Shown: positions 44,101 to 57,230, counted from the stretch's first letter. The stretch is 64,000 nt of DNA from Daedaleopsis sinensis (GCA_033807695.1 CM066305.1:2542001-2606000), one strand, 5' to 3'. Made by a program: numbers and translations. The notes: generated by a model not told the origin, from the letters alone.

Positions 44101-47100
44101 TGACGATCACCTGCTTCTTCGGGCACGGAGGGCCACCAGCGTGCCGGCGTTTCGTCGCTCGCGCGTTCCTTCCAGAACGCGTGTGGAATCGTTCTGATCA
44201 CTACGGGGCTCAATCGCGCTCGGGCTCACTGGCATTGGGCTCAGCATTTTGACAAATGCGCAGCTCGGCTCGACGCTGCCCGCTGCCCGCCGTCCTCTGT
44301 GGTCTGCGGGCAGCAGCAGCGGGAGGGCTTTGCGGGTCTGCGGTCGGCTGGGTATTGCTCACGACGGCGATCCAGCGATTTTAGTACACACGGACGGACT
44401 TAAGGGCGCGAGCGGGGTGTATACCGCGGTTCTAGTTTCATGTTCGGAGACGAAGCGGCGGGGCAATGAAGTAACGCATAATTAGCCACCACCCCGTATC
44501 GCCGCTGAGCGCTGAACGCTGAACTGGCGACGTCGCTGGGGTTCACCGAGACGGCGTGCGCCACATGGAGAGCGACTGGGTCCGGTCAATACAGAAGTGG
44601 CGTTTGACATGCGTGATATTTTCCGCTGCGCACAGGGACTCCCACCGCTGCAGCTGGGCACGCTGGCACGGCGACTAGAGCGGGTCTCTGACATCAGTGC
44701 ATCGGCGCAACAGCCCTGCCCTTGCGCGCCGCGGGGGTGGGCCAAGCGCGTCGCCGGTGGGAGCGCAGGGCCCGGATGGGGTGCGCGGAGGCTTTGCGAC
44801 AGGCGGGATCTTCGCGGCCCAGGAGGGTGCACAAGCTCGCTGGGCCTCTGGCCGCCAGCTAGGCCTGATCACGCATCATGCATCAGGCATCATGCACATG
44901 AGCAGCGGTCAAGCTAGCTCAAGCGTTCGTACGGCCGTAGCCGTAAACTTTCGAGTTCGGGCTCCCGGGATCAGAAGCTCCCGCAAGCTGTGCAGGAAAT
45001 TGAATGGGGTGGTCCGCACGAGTGCCTCTCTGGCCGGGCCTGACATGGACAGCTGAGGGGATGAATCGATGATGCCTGAGCATGAGCTGCAGGGGGTCGT
45101 TAGGGCGGATGGCCGTCCGTCGTCTCGTCGTGGCCGTGATTCCGCTATTGTACCCGCCGGCACGCCGTGGATGGTCGCGATTCGCTGGTCGGTGGGTGGC
45201 CCCAAGAGGCAAGACGCGGGCGTGGGGGAATGCAGCAGGGTATGGCAGGCTGTAGGCGAGAAGGAATAATCGGAAAGCGCGTCCGCGGGCGCAGAGACCG
45301 GGCTGTCAATCGAATCGTTGAGTTTGTTGCAACTGATCAGCTAACGTTACGGAACGTGTAGGTGTTGCGATAGGCTGGCGGTCCGCAGGCTGTCGAGGCT
45401 GAGTATGGCTGGGAACATGGCAAGATGCGAGCAAGAGTGCGCATGACCAGGCCGAGGGAGCGGTGGTGGTGGTGGCGGCGGACAGAGGAGGGGGCCGTCA
45501 GAGTAACTCGCGACGGACGGACTTGCGGGGGCTTCTTCCGCGAGTGGACGGCGGGACTCGAGGAGGAGGAGCAGGCGGACTACTCCCACTGCACAGGCCG
45601 AATCTGGTCCGGACGCCACAAAGCTGCTCGAGAATTGTCGAACGCCGTCGCAGCGTACGCGAGATCGGCGCGAGATCTGGGCGAATGTCCCGGAGGTCTC
45701 TGGGGTCCCTGTCACGCCCTCTGCGTCAACCTCGGGCGCTCGTCGGCGGAGCAAGCGATGCAGCATCTGCCCATGCCGGCATGCGAGCGGCAGCCCAAGT
45801 CGTCCTCCAGGCTGCAGCTGCCACCACCGGCTCGTGCCCGACTGCTGCGTCCGCACAGGCCTGCACATCCCCCTCCGTGCTCCCATGCACATCGATCAGC
45901 CAGCCTGATTATCATTCTCCGCGCGCACGAACAAACCCTCGACGCTCCTCCGCACAGCCGGCCGATCGGCCGCTTCTCCCTATCAGAGTTCGCACCTCCG
46001 GGCTGCACCCCGTCCAGACCTCGCCTCCCTCTCCGTCTCTCCCGAGCCCAAACAAGGGCAGGCAGGGCAGGGACACGCAATTGTCGCCAGCAGGGCGCCC
46101 GGGCCCTGTATCCAGAATATGCGACTATCGCGCGACGCGGAGCGCACGATCCCAAGTCAGCGTGAGCAGCGCGGCGCCGTCGCACTGGCCCGTTATGTCG
46201 GTGGCTAGGTCGTGCGTGGTTGGGCTCGTGTATCCGGCCGCCAGGCTCGCATCGTCTGTCGTCGTCTATCGTCAATCTGGGGTGCCCGCGACGACATATC
46301 ACGTACGGAAAGCCCACCGGTGGAAGAAAGCGTTGGACAGCTCGGTGGCCATCAGCGTGATTCGTGCACAGACCATCATCCTGCCAGTGCGCTGTCAGTG
46401 TGGTATCAGCCTGAGCCTGGGCAGCTGTCAATCCTCCCTCCCATGCATGCGCCTGCCATCGACGACATCATCATCATCTGATACTCATCTGCTCGCCCAA
46501 CGCGGCTCCTGCACGCTCCTTTCCTGCGCGTGAGCACCGATCGTGCATGGGCCGCGTACCACCGGCGGATGACGAGCATCAGCGCTTTATTTACAGCAGT
46601 CAATGAAGACCCTTATTGTGCATCTGCCACTCCCGTCTCCGAGTCTGTCTGGCCCCGTCTGCGCGGACGTTCTGATGCCCAGTGTGGCGCGAGGGGATGG
46701 GGGCCTGGGAGAAATGCCGCCAGCACGGAGGGGTTTCGCCAGACTCAGCGGCGCTCGCCAGCCAGGCGGGCAACGGGTTCCGTCTGGCCAATCCCTCCCT
46801 TCAAGTTGTAAGTTCGCCCTTCATGGGTCTGTCTGACGCGTACGTGCGCATGCGGTCCTGCGCGGTCCATGGCTCTGCCCGAACAGCGTCCACGATGCCG
46901 CGACGCAAGTCCGCTCTGTCGTCCGACGGCGGACGCAGCACCCTTCCAATCGAACGGCGGACGAGAGAGCACAGTCACCCCAGCCCCCTCTGGGCGAATG
47001 GCCGCGGCGGAGAGATCCGCAGCGTGCCCGCATCTCTGGACGGTGGGTGTAGTGTGTGGTGCAGACGAGCACGAGCGTTGCGCCGACCGCGTCTGCGCCG

Positions 47101-47800
47101 ATCTGAACGCCGCGGAGGCGCAGACGCGAGGAACAAGCCACCGGTCAACTTCCAAGGGACACCCACATCCACACGACGGCGACACACTGCATTTCCATTA
47201 GGACATTCGGACACGGCCAAACAACGCAAGCACGGAGGGGGTGCGAAAGGGGAATGCATGATGCGCGAGCGTCCAGATAACGGGTCAGGAGGGCCCCAGC
47301 GCGAGGCGCTCGCCGCCGCTGCAGGATCCCAGGTTCCACAACGGGCGGACTGGCCAGCCGGCCGCGGACGTCGACGGTCAGTGGCGTGCGCTGGGCTCCG
47401 GATGCGCAGCGGAGGTGCTCACCTGGTGCAGCGAGGGCCATCCGACGTGCGGGGATCGTCGGGGCCCTCCCCTCCCGTCATCACGCGCACGCACCCCAAA
47501 CCTCGCTCTCGCACACGCCGCCGGGATGGGAAGGGGTGGGATGGTGGCACGGACTGTCGACGCGATTCGCGGTGCACGGTGCGGGCTGCGAGTAGTGGGG
47601 GCATGCGGTGGATGGGTCGGGTCGAGGGACCGGCGGAACGTGCGCCGGGCTCACGCAGGCGAAGTTCGGCGTTTCCGTTTCGCGCAAATGCCAATGTCAT
47701 GGGTATCTCCGGGAACTACAGTCGTTTACGACGGCGGGGTATGGCCATATTCGACGGCTCGCGGGCAGCTGCCGCCAGCCTGCGGACAGAGCTCGACGAA
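41180..47800. other. Gene-poor interval, 6.6 kb
   Basis: No gene I can support. The right part (43.4-47.8 kb) is very GC-rich and carries long unbroken plus frames (45463-46533, 356 codons; 46682-47881, 399 codons), rich in Arg, Ser, Gly and Pro and without any domain. The second overlaps the dynein light-chain gene on the other strand. A weaker candidate is 43051-43362 plus, which is also unrecognised. Confidence 0.5.
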
Positions 47801-48732
47801 CTATATCGTCCGCACCGCGAACGCAACACAGATGCAAATGATCGAGTCCTAATATGGGCCACAGCGGGCCGTCAGCTCTAGACAGGTTTCTGGACGGGGC
47901 AAGAGCGGAAGATGGATGGCGTACATTGGCGAACACCTCTTGAGCTACCGCGTCTGAGTCCTCCCAGTGGCACACTAAGTCGGCTCTGCGCGTGCGGTCG
48001 GCGTCGTCCGGGCGGTCAGGAATATGCGAAAGGAAAGAGGGCGAGGACAGCGCGAGGAAGGAGCGCAGTTGCCGATACGGGCCCGGTCAGATTCACGTCG
48101 CCCGGACTTTGAAGCAGTCTGTGGAACGCGTGCTCACCGGCCTCCCTGTCCCGCGTTCTCGTTTATCTGCGTGAGGACAATGTATTTACTTTGTGGGCGA
48201 CGACCCCCGAATGTGAGTACGTGCGTGCACGAGCAAGGGATCGGGAAAACTCACAACTCTCGAGGCTGGATCTCTGCACGTCGCGCGTACGCGATCCCCG
48301 GTCACGCGGTCCCGAGCACCAGACGGACGCGAGCGGACGCGGAATTGTCGTTGGCGTCGGCGTTCGCGCGTGCATGCATATACATATACGGTACACCCCG
48401 CGGCCGACAACAGGATCCAAAAGAAGGAGAACTGCAAGTCAGGGACCCCGTCCGTTCAGCACGCCCGCACGAGCACACGACGCACCGAGCATCCGCTTCT
48501 TGACGCGCTCGCCGATCTCCTTTATCCACGCCTTGACCTTGTCGCGCTCGCGCGGCTCGGGCCACGCCGCGGTGCGCAGCGTCGTCTGCAGGAGCTCCTT
48601 CATGTACGCCCGCAGCAGGTCCGCGTCGAACGTCGGCCGGGGGACTGGGGACGGGGCCCCAGGGCGCGGGGAGGGCGCGGTCGAGCGGGGGGTCGGCGGG
48701 GAGCGCAGTCCGGAGGCCATCGCGGTCGCCAT
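47801..48732 (-). CDS. Tctex-1 family dynein light chain
   Basis: Five exons: 48486-48732, 48255-48273 (19 nt), 48138-48188, 47925-47985 and 47801-47848; 141 aa. After a Pro/Ser-rich N-terminus (about 35 residues) the Tctex-1 fold reads FDADLLRAYMKELLQTTL, WPEPRERDKVKAWIKEIGER, RMLEIQPREFKYIVLTQINE, NAGQGGRADLVCHWEDSDA, then DSIICICVAFAVRTI at the C-terminus. All phases agree. Tctex-1 light chains bind dynein intermediate chain and link cargo to the motor. The start could be the first ATG (48732) or MASGL four codons on. No exon after the first is long enough to stand out as an open frame, so the gene is easy to miss. It is divergent from PEX11. Confidence 0.92.
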
Positions 48733-49266
48733 GGGCCGTGCGATGTTGGAGTCGAGCGAGAATCTGGCGATTGGTGTTGCAGAGAGGAGGGAAGAGCGGA
48801 TCTAGAGGCGATAGGTTGAAGACTCCGGATTCTAAGACGAGTTGAGAGAAACAGAGAGATAGAGGGAGAAGCTTGGAGCCGTAGAGTTAGTCCCGAGTGT
48901 TGGATTCACAGCCGTGCGTCGTCGTCGTTGTCCGCCACGGCGCCACAGTACTTGCAAAAGCGCAGACTTGCGCGTAGTGCATGGCTCGCGATGCGGGAGT
49001 TGACGCGTGTTTGGCTCAGTAGTAGCACGTGGCGGCGTTTCGCCCATTTTGGCAAGCGCTCGCGCTGTCCGCGTCTGCGACCCCGACTGCGAGCTTCTCA
49101 GAGTCACCGCCTGCAGTGGTCTCCAGCCAGGCCGCTGTATCCTCCGTGCCTCTTCGTCTCGTCTCCTCTCATCTCCTAGGTCGCATATACCTACCACTGC
49201 GGGCTCTTTCAGCGACGTTTCTCACCTCCTCGGCACCATACACACCACCGCAAGGCTCACCGCACC
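48733..49266. other. Divergent promoter region between Tctex-1 and PEX11
   Basis: 534 bp shared by two genes pointing away from each other. No TATA box or other motif can be assigned with confidence. The part next to PEX11 is CT-rich. Confidence 0.5.
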
Positions 49267-50805
49267 ATGTCGTCCATCACCTTCCCGTACTCGACCCACA
49301 GCCACGCCGGCTCGTCCTCGTTCGTCACCATCAACGTGCCCGACCAGCAGCACGCGGCGTACGAGCCCCCGCACGACACGTCCGCGTTCCAGATGAACCC
49401 GCTCTCGTCGCACCCGCCGCGCACGCCGCGCGCGTCGCTCGTCTCGAACCGCTCGCACCCCACGGCGTACGGCTCGGACGTGTACGACGACGGCGACGAC
49501 GACGACAAGGGCGACGCGCGCGTCGGCGCGCAGGCGTACGAGGCCGCGGACTCGGAGAGCGGCGAGAGCGAGCGCGCCGGTGTGGGGGCGGAGGGTGCGC
49601 GGCGGGCGGAGGTGTGGCGGGAGCTGCTCCGGTCGGCGAACGGGCGCGACAAGGCCTTTGTACGTCCTTCCTCCTGATCCAGACTTTGCTACGAGGCTAA
49701 GGCAGCCTCGGTGGTGTCTGATGGGCTGGCTCGCTCGGGTGCTCGCGCGCTGACGTCCGCTGTGTGCGTGCAGAAACTGCTGCAGTACTCGATGAAGATG
49801 TACCTGCTGTTCCACGTCGCCGTCACCTCGAGCGCCGCCCTCCGCGGGCGCAAACGGCCCGCATGGGAGACGGAGCTCACGCAGCGGCTGACGTCCGCCA
49901 TCGGGGGCTTCTCGCTCACAAGGTGTGTGTGTGCCGCGGTTATGCGCCAAGCGTCCTCGAGGCTCGGGTTCGGGCTCACTCACGACGGTCCTCGACAGAA
50001 AATGCCTCATCCTGTTCAACTGGCTGCCCCCGCTGACCGCCATCATGGAGCAGCACCAGTCCGAGCTGTCGGGCGCGGTGAAGGGCAAGCAGAAGCCGCT
50101 CTTGCACACGTTCCTGCACGCACCACCCCCGGTGCTGCTCGAGTTCGTCAATGGCCTCGCGGACGACGCGGCGACGCTGTCGAAGCTCGGCATCATCGGG
50201 AAGCGCACCGGCGAGCGGGCAGGCCGCCTGGCGGATTGGTGCTGGTTCGCAAGCACGTTAGTGAACCTCGTCGAGAACAGCGTAGAGCGGAGTGTGATCC
50301 TCGACCTCCAACATAGTGGTACGTTGCGTAGCCCTTCTGGCTTGACGGGGTCACCTAATATTAGCCACCCTCGATCTGACACCTTGGGGAACCAGTTGAG
50401 AGTCGCTTGTACTCCGAGTCTATGGCGGGGACTACCGCAAAGTCAAATCCGGCCGCGAACAAGCTAGACGAGAAGGAGCTTGGGCGACTGCGGCGACGAG
50501 ACTACTGGATTCAGATCACGCGGTTGAAACTGCTCATGGACCTTATCTTCGTTTGTGAGTCTATCAGTCTTCTGACGAGGCTAGGGGATGCTCAGGAACT
50601 CTACTCGGGATAGCGTATGATGTCTTCCGGGTGAAACGGGCGAAAAGTCAAGTGCAGACTATAGCCGGTCTTGCTTCCGCAGTGCTCAGGTGAGACTAAC
50701 GTCCATACGAAGAGAATGCACGGAGTGTTGACCATCCGATGCTGCAGTTCCGCAAAACTCTATGACCACCACAGGAGCGCGTTGAGCAAGAGTGGTTCCC
50801 AGTGA
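49267..50805 (+). CDS. PEX11: Peroxisomal membrane protein PEX11 family
   Basis: Six exons: 49267-49659, 49774-49922, 49999-50318, 50396-50554, 50614-50689 and 50748-50805; 384 aa. Residues 1-120 are a Ser/Pro/Asp/Glu-rich extension. The PEX11 core then starts with GRDKAFKLLQYSMKMYLLF and continues through RKCLILFNWLPPLTAI, LADWCWFASTLVNLVEN, RRRDYWIQITRLKLLMDLIF and YDVFRVKRAKSQVQTIAGL, ending SALSKSGSQ. PEX11 proteins sit in the peroxisome membrane, insert an amphipathic helix and drive elongation and division. The long N-terminal extension and the RLYSESM...KSNPAANKL insert suggest the PEX11C-like branch rather than yeast-type Pex11; this is a judgement from memory. The gene converges with the next gene, 237 bp apart. 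Confidence 0.88.
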
Positions 50806-51042
50806 AAGATAACCTTGGTCTCCTAGTATGGATCGTATGATATACCCTCACCTACATCATCTACTTATATGTGCACGCTGCTGTTGCTACCTAGTTTTGT
50901 GGTTTAGTTGCGTACTGTTTAGAGCGGACTGGTAATGAATTTCGTGGACGTGTCCTGTGTGTGGGAGACAGTGGGACGGAGACGACACCACGTACGCAAG
51001 ATAACAGACCGGATCATAACCACCCCCCTGGTACAGCCTGAG

Positions 51043-51498
51043 CTACCACAACCGCCAGCCCGACCGCTTTTTCGACTCAGATGGCGCGTTTTGTGGTTGT
51101 GGTGCATCTTCTCCCGTGGCGGTCTCCAACTGCTGCCTGAGCGCAATCACCTCGGCCTCGAGGTGCTGGACGCGCTCCTGGGATTCCTCCAGAAATTTCT
51201 CGTGCGCGAGATGCTGCTGCCACGTCCGCAGGCCCTGCAGACGGAAAAGGAACGGTCATACGCGGGGAGGGATGGACACACGAGACGGGCGTACGATGTA
51301 GACCGCGGAGCCCAGGAGGGCGACCGGAATCATGCCCGCGACATAGTCTGTGTAGAACTGTGCGTGGCGGGACGGCGGGCGCGGCTGGGTGCTTAGGGGG
51401 CGTGCATGGGCGCGGCGCGGTAGCGGTGTCGGCGTCCGGAGGTGGGGAGAGGTGCGGGGTGTTGGGATGCGGGGAAAGAGTGTGCGGGGGGGCATCAT
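51043..51498 (-). CDS. Small mitochondrial membrane protein with coiled coil (unknown function)
   Basis: Two exons: 51295-51498 and 51043-51234; intron 60 nt; 131 aa. The start is MMPPRTLFPRIPTPR, an Arg/Pro/Ser-rich presequence without acidic residues up to RPLSTQPRPPSRHA. One membrane segment (YVAGMIPVALLGSAVYIGL) follows, then a coiled coil (FLEESQERVQHLEAEVIAL, then RQQLE) and a basic end KKRSGWRLW. By layout it should be a single-pass inner-membrane protein with the coiled coil in the intermembrane space or matrix. It recalls small assembly or cristae factors, but I cannot assign it to one. The frame is open further upstream, but no ATG precedes 51498 in it. Confidence 0.72.
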
Positions 51499-52355
51499 GA
51501 GCTGGTGCGGTGTGCAGGTACGGATATTCTCCGAGAGAAGACCGGACGGTGGTGGCTGGTGGTGTGTCGGAGTGGAGGACCAGGACAAAGCAAACGGGAG
51601 GGCCGGCGGACTGCCGTCAGGTGGTTCAAACTTCAGATCTTCAGAATTCTCGTCGGAGGCGGAGGCGCGAGCGGCGTGGCGGAGAGCGCGCACGTGTTCG
51701 CGGGTGCGAGGTAGCCAAAAGGGGGTGCTCTCATGATCGCTTCCAGTTGGTGGTGTTTCTCCAGGTTTCTCCTCGTCGAGGCATCCCGGACGTCATCAAC
51801 GTCTTGGCGTGTGTGCTGGTCAGCTAGCACTATCTAATAACACATGGGTGGTAGACTCTGGTAAATAGACCGAGCGACCTGCGAGTGCAGCATGCGTTGC
51901 AAAGGTCGTCTATGACGTCTGTCATTCGCGCACTGCCACCACCGCGCGCACATTCTGCATCCGGACCAGGTCCGACTGCAGTCCACGTCGACCATCCCAA
52001 CGCACGGCGAGCCGTTGGCGGCCAAAGCTCCGTATGCAGTTGAGGAGGGGCCAATCTTAGCTGCTATCGATATTATTATCAGGACTCAGGAGGGAGAGGG
52101 ACAGGACCCGGGCATCGAGGGCGGGGGCGGGGGACCGGCGCGCCGATCGCGACGTGGGAACGCGATCATGGGAATATGTATATACCTATCAGAGCTGTCT
52201 TCACTCTGTCGTCCTCTCCCGCCTGGCCCTGCTCTCGACATCACTCGCCTCGCTTGCTGCCCTACACAGGCAAGTCACGGCCTCCCGCCGACTCTTCCTC
52301 CTTCTCCCTCCTCCCATCGTCGGCGCGTCTCAGCTGGACTGGCCACCAACTCCCC
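51499..52355. other. Divergent spacer between the small mitochondrial gene and TVP38
   Basis: 857 bp. No gene seen. The last 150 bp before 52356 is CT-rich, as is usual for fungal promoters and leaders. Confidence 0.5.
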
Positions 52356-53980
52356 ATGGACTCCCACAACGCTCCCTATCAGCCTGGACAGCCCTCGCGC
52401 GTATCTCTTTCTCGCCCCGTCTCTCCTATGGCTGCCACCTCGTCGTCGTCGTCCTCTCTCCCGCACCCTCACCCGTTCATGCATCTCCAGGAGGTGTACG
52501 ACGAGAAGGCTGGCATGTCCCAGTGTGACCACATGCCCAAGAGGCCAGCAGGTTCCACCCCAGACATGTCCCCCATCGCTTGTCCTTCTTCCTTTTCGCG
52601 TTCGCAAGCCCCCTCGCCCATTTCTTCCATCCCTCCGTGGATCCGATCTCAGCGCATACACCATCCACGGCCTTTGCCACAACAGCAGCCGTTCTCGCCC
52701 GCTCCCTGTCCCATAGCGTCCAGTTGGGCGTCTCCGTCGTCCCTCTCTGCCTCTTCTGCTGCCTCAATAACACCCACCTATACACGCCCACGCTGCCTAC
52801 GCATAGCTAATCTATTCAAGCCTTGGATCCCCATAATTCTCTACATTATCACCACCCTCGGCTTCCTCGTAGCCGTTAGCTTCTGGAAGGTCGAGGTGTT
52901 CCAAGGTCAGTCCATGCGCACGTTCATGTCTCCATGCAGCCACAACGCCGCTCACACCGCCTACCATCTCTGACCGCAGGTCTAGACGAACTGTCGCGTT
53001 GGCTCAAGTCCGACACATATCTCGGCTATGCTGTGATCTTTGCTCTCATCTTCATAACAACGTTCCGTAAGTTATCTCCTTTCAAATTCTTCTCCGCAGC
53101 CAAGCAATGCATGTCACCAGAGGCGCTAACCCTAACTCCTACAGCTCCCGTACCGCTATACTCCACACTCATTATCCTCTCTGGCTACACATTCGGCGCG
53201 TGGACAGGAGCAGTCATCTCGTACTGCGCCTCGCTCGCCGGCGCGATCGTCGTCTTCACGCTCTCCCGGACGTTCTTCCGTGCAAGCATATCGCGCTGGC
53301 TCTCATGCACCCTCATGATCAAGCGCGTCGTGCGCGCGATCGAGAACAACCCCAAGCTGCTCTTCCTGATCCGCCTCGCCCCCTACCCGTACAACGTCAT
53401 GAACTGCCTCCTCGCCGCCTCGCCGAGCCTCACCATCCGCACCTACACCCTCTGCACGGCGCTGTCCCTGCCGAAGCTCATCATCCACACGAGCATCGGC
53501 AGCTCCATCCACTCCTTCGCGGCGTACCACGCCAACAAGAACACCGGCAGCGCAGACGGCACAGGCGCCTCGAACGACGGCGACGACAGCGGCAACACGC
53601 TCTCGCAGTACTCGACCGTCGCCGGCATCGTGCTCTGCCTCGCGATCCTCGTCTACCTCTCCTACGTCACCCGCAAGGCCGTCGACGAGGAGCTCCGGGA
53701 CGAGGACGCGATGGAGTCCGCGTACGCCGAGGAGCGCGTCGCCTTCCTCGCGGACGCGGAGGGCAGCAGCCCCGACCTCGACCTCGAGGAGCACATGGCC
53801 GGAGGGGGGACTACCATCGAGATCCGCCAGGTGCCCCCGCGCGGCGGCGCCGCGACCCCCGTCTCGCTCGTGCTCGCGGCCGCCCTCGGGGAGTCGCGCG
53901 CTCCGAGTCCTTCAGCCCAAACACAAACACAAACCCAGATAGACCGTGCGCGGGTCGGGCGCGAGCCCTCGGACGCGTAG
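52356..53980 (+). CDS. TVP38: TVP38/TMEM64 family Golgi membrane protein
   Basis: Exons 52356-52905, 52980-53066 and 53145-53980; 490 aa. Residues 1-150 are Ser/Pro/His-rich and may contain an unrecognised in-frame intron. Membrane part: LFKPWIPIILYIITTLGFLV, LGYAVIFALIFITTF, then the family signature PPVPLYSTLIILSGYTFG, WTGAVISYCASLAGAIVVF, the re-entrant-loop segment LFLIRLAPYPYNVMNCLLAA, and a last helix YSTVAGIVLCLAILVYLSYV. An acidic tail ends in a QTQTQTQ run. VTT/DedA-type proteins such as TVP38, TMEM41B and VMP1 reside in Golgi or ER membranes and are linked to lipid scrambling and vesicle traffic. Start: first ATG giving a continuous frame into the membrane region. Confidence 0.9.
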
Positions 53981-56900
53981 TTATTCTGTATGTATCTACT
54001 TATCCTTTCCGCCATCGCCGCGCATGGACGCTCGCTTGTATCAAAAGTGTACGATTCGCTTTTCCCGTTCTCTCTCCGCACGCTCGGATGGCGGCATATT
54101 CTTGTGGTATACGGCTTCTTGGATACGCCGCTGCTGCCCCTCGGGCTTCTCGCTCTCCGCGGGGGGACAGAGCCTTGCACTCGATGGGGAAGTTCTACAA
54201 TCGACTGCTGCTACGTACTCCTTTTCTTTTCTCTTATATTTCTCATCTATACCTACAGCGACACTCGTGTCATAGTTGCGCCGGTGCCGTGCATTGGAGG
54301 AGTCCGGGGGTGTTCGTTTTCGTTTTCGTCTTCGTCTTCGCCGCGTCGGACTTGGTATTATACTTATTCGCTTGTATCGAGGAGGAGTACATACGCATAC
54401 GCATACGCACACGGACACGCAGCTCTAGATCTGCGCGCAATCAATATCGTCAACATGGATTCGAGCTGATCCAGACTCCAGAGCGCGATTGAGACTCGGA
54501 TCGCTGAGTACTAAGTAAGTATTAAATAGGATGTATGACTGCGCGCAGTTTTGCTTCCACCCTCCGCGGCCGAGATCGCGCTTTTATTACTATTACTATT
54601 AGGGGTGCTGCGCATTGTACCTGGTCCTTCCGCACTTGGGCCTCATGGACCCCAGGCGGATGATAACGGACTATTAACGGTACCTGACGCGGACGGCCTG
54701 ATAACACGGGGGCTGCGTACATGCTCAATCTTCGACGCTGCAGACTGCGGGAACACATAAACGATCAAGGGATGGCCCGTCCACGTTAACCCGGGCTTGA
54801 GGAGGCTTGAGGCTGTTTGGAACTACGTTTGAGCGTTGAACTCGATATCATGATCTTGAGCTTGCGACCGGTGACCGCACGGTGCAGGGCACACCATGCG
54901 CCACGGCCGGGACCGGGTGCTCTTCGGTTTGTCCTATCGATACTTAGTACCTCTTAGTACATGATGGCGCTTCAAAGCTTCATTGTCCGCGTGCTTACGG
55001 AGGATAAACATAAAGATACACCACCACATGCGCACGCGCACACGCACACGCGGTCATGAGATCTTACATACGTTAACCCTCTTCAGGTAAGTTAGAGGAC
55101 TCGGTGAGCCTAGCTCGGAGGACTCACTCTCCTGCAGCCGCTGTCGCAGTGGACGAACGTGCAAGGAACCCAAAGTTCGAACGACGTCGCTGGTCGGAGT
55201 ACTGATGCTTAGGCTGTTCGACTGGGATGATCCGGCAAGTACGAGTACGCACTTGCAGATACGAAGATAAGTGCTCGACTCGCAGGGGGCCTGCGAGTGC
55301 GTAATCTGTACGTACCACGCACTGAAGTTTTGCGAAGCTACTTTGAGTGCCGTCGAACAGACGGTACTCAGACAGCGGAAACCCAGCACTGAATGGTGCG
55401 TGGACTCGATTGCGATCGGCGAGCTGGGTGAACATTAACCTTGTGCTTGTGTGACCTGGGACTCAGTCTCTCGATACTTACGCTAGACTCCGCTGCATGC
55501 GGTATCGCCTCTCCGCATGCGCGCGCGGGAGATAAGTGCAAGTGCAAGTAGGGAACACTTTGCAGAAGGTTCCATCAGGGAGTCGACCTGAAGCTCCGGT
55601 GTTCGGTGAAACGGTCGATCGGTATGCTGAAGGTGGACCGGTCTCAGGGCTTCTCAGGTCCCACACCTGTGGCGTCTGCAGTGAGAAGCAGTGAGAAGCT
55701 CGTCCAGCTTGCCTGTGCACTATCCGGCCTCGTCATGATGCACGATGGACGACTGAACAGTCCCAGTGCATGGTCAGTGCAGGACTCCTCGGCGACGAGC
55801 GGACACAGGCACTCACCGACGCAGGGAAGTTCAAGACGAGCTAAAAGCGGCTGAAAGCACACGTCAGGGCTGGTACGGAGCGATGCTAGTACGTATCTTA
55901 CACGTACACGTAAACGTCAGAGGTGTTCTTCGAGTCTGCGGATGTCATGCGGCCGCTGAGAACTCTAGTCCTGCGTCTCGTATAAGTCAGTCCAAATCGG
56001 GCGGCCCGGGCTGCAGGAGTACCGCAGGCAGTACTCGCTGCGCCATGCCAGTGGCACTGCGGCAGATCGCTGAGTCCCAGGAGTCCCCAACCCCCTGCGG
56101 TTCGGTAGGGCTCTTCAGGATGGTGCGTGATCACTACACATGCTGGAATTGAGCCCGAGGTACCTGCTGCGTTATGTCAAATAGGGTTGTGACGGGGGTG
56201 CTATGAATAACACACACCAACCAGAGGTTAGCTGAGCGGCCCACATGATGTATTGCGAGCTGGCGCGCGGTATCCTAAGTCCGAGGCCGAGTATGCTTGG
56301 ACCCTCTGCAGGATGTGGGAACTGCATGTGCGTATTTCATAAAGAAGTGTTGGATGTAGGCGCAGCTAGTGAAGGGTCTAGCCCGTATGTGCCCTGTACG
56401 GAGATTCAGCGGCGGAATGCCGGATGACCTCAGTATGGTCAGTCTCGTACCGGCTGGAAGGATGTGAATGTCGAGAAAGGTATAATGCGTGGTGGATGCG
56501 AGCCTCGAGGACTGTTAGTAGCGACCTTCCGAGAGGAGCCCGCAGATACACGGACCTTGCTCTTGCTTCGCTGGGCTATGGTTACGGGACCTTTCAAGTT
56601 GGTCTATGGAGAGACGAACGTTGCTTCTTCTCAAAAGGTGGTTGGATTGATATTCGACTGTGCGGTTGCGGTATCGTAATTAAACCTAGCGATAGTGCCA
56701 CTGCTATGGCGCAGGAGTTTATCGGGTCTCGGGAGTCTGGAGTTGAATATGTGATACGGGGATCTGGGGTACCGGTGTTTGCGTCCCAAGGTGACTGGAA
56801 CCATACTTACCGTAGTCCGCAATTTTTCTCAGTAGAAGACTCGCCTTTCTGGGTTTTACGTTTCGGATTCATTGAGGCCTCTCTTGTTTGTGGCCGTCAC

Positions 56901-57230
56901 TGCGATATCGATTGACTTCAATTACTGGATGATCATTTCTGCAGAGAGAATGAGTTCAATGCAATGAGCTGCATAGGTAAGAACCTAAGCGGTGAGCATA
57001 CCATTGCGTTCTTGACTGACAAGAACGGACTTGCGGTCATGCTTGGTGCCGTGTGCAGATGCACGCAGTGATAAGATGTGCCCCTCAGCTCATAGAGCTA
57101 CCGCATTGCAAGACCCTCGACATTATTGTCGCGTTGAATCGCAACGAGCAACATAGTTATGCCACAGGAATGGGACCAAGAGGTGTATATACACACGTAC
57201 ATCAACAATCCACAAGTCGACTCACTTTCG
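53981..57230. other. Gene-poor interval, 3.2 kb
   Basis: No gene I can support. A 163-codon plus frame (56424-56915) and a 103-codon minus frame (55124-55435) have no recognisable domain or splice partners. A short CATACG/CACACG repeat lies near 54390-54420, and a GCACAC-rich run near 55030. Confidence 0.5.

Noticed and set aside
56424..56915. 163-codon plus-strand frame in the spacer right of TVP38
   Set aside because: No recognisable motif, no splice-linked neighbours and irregular composition; left as unproven.
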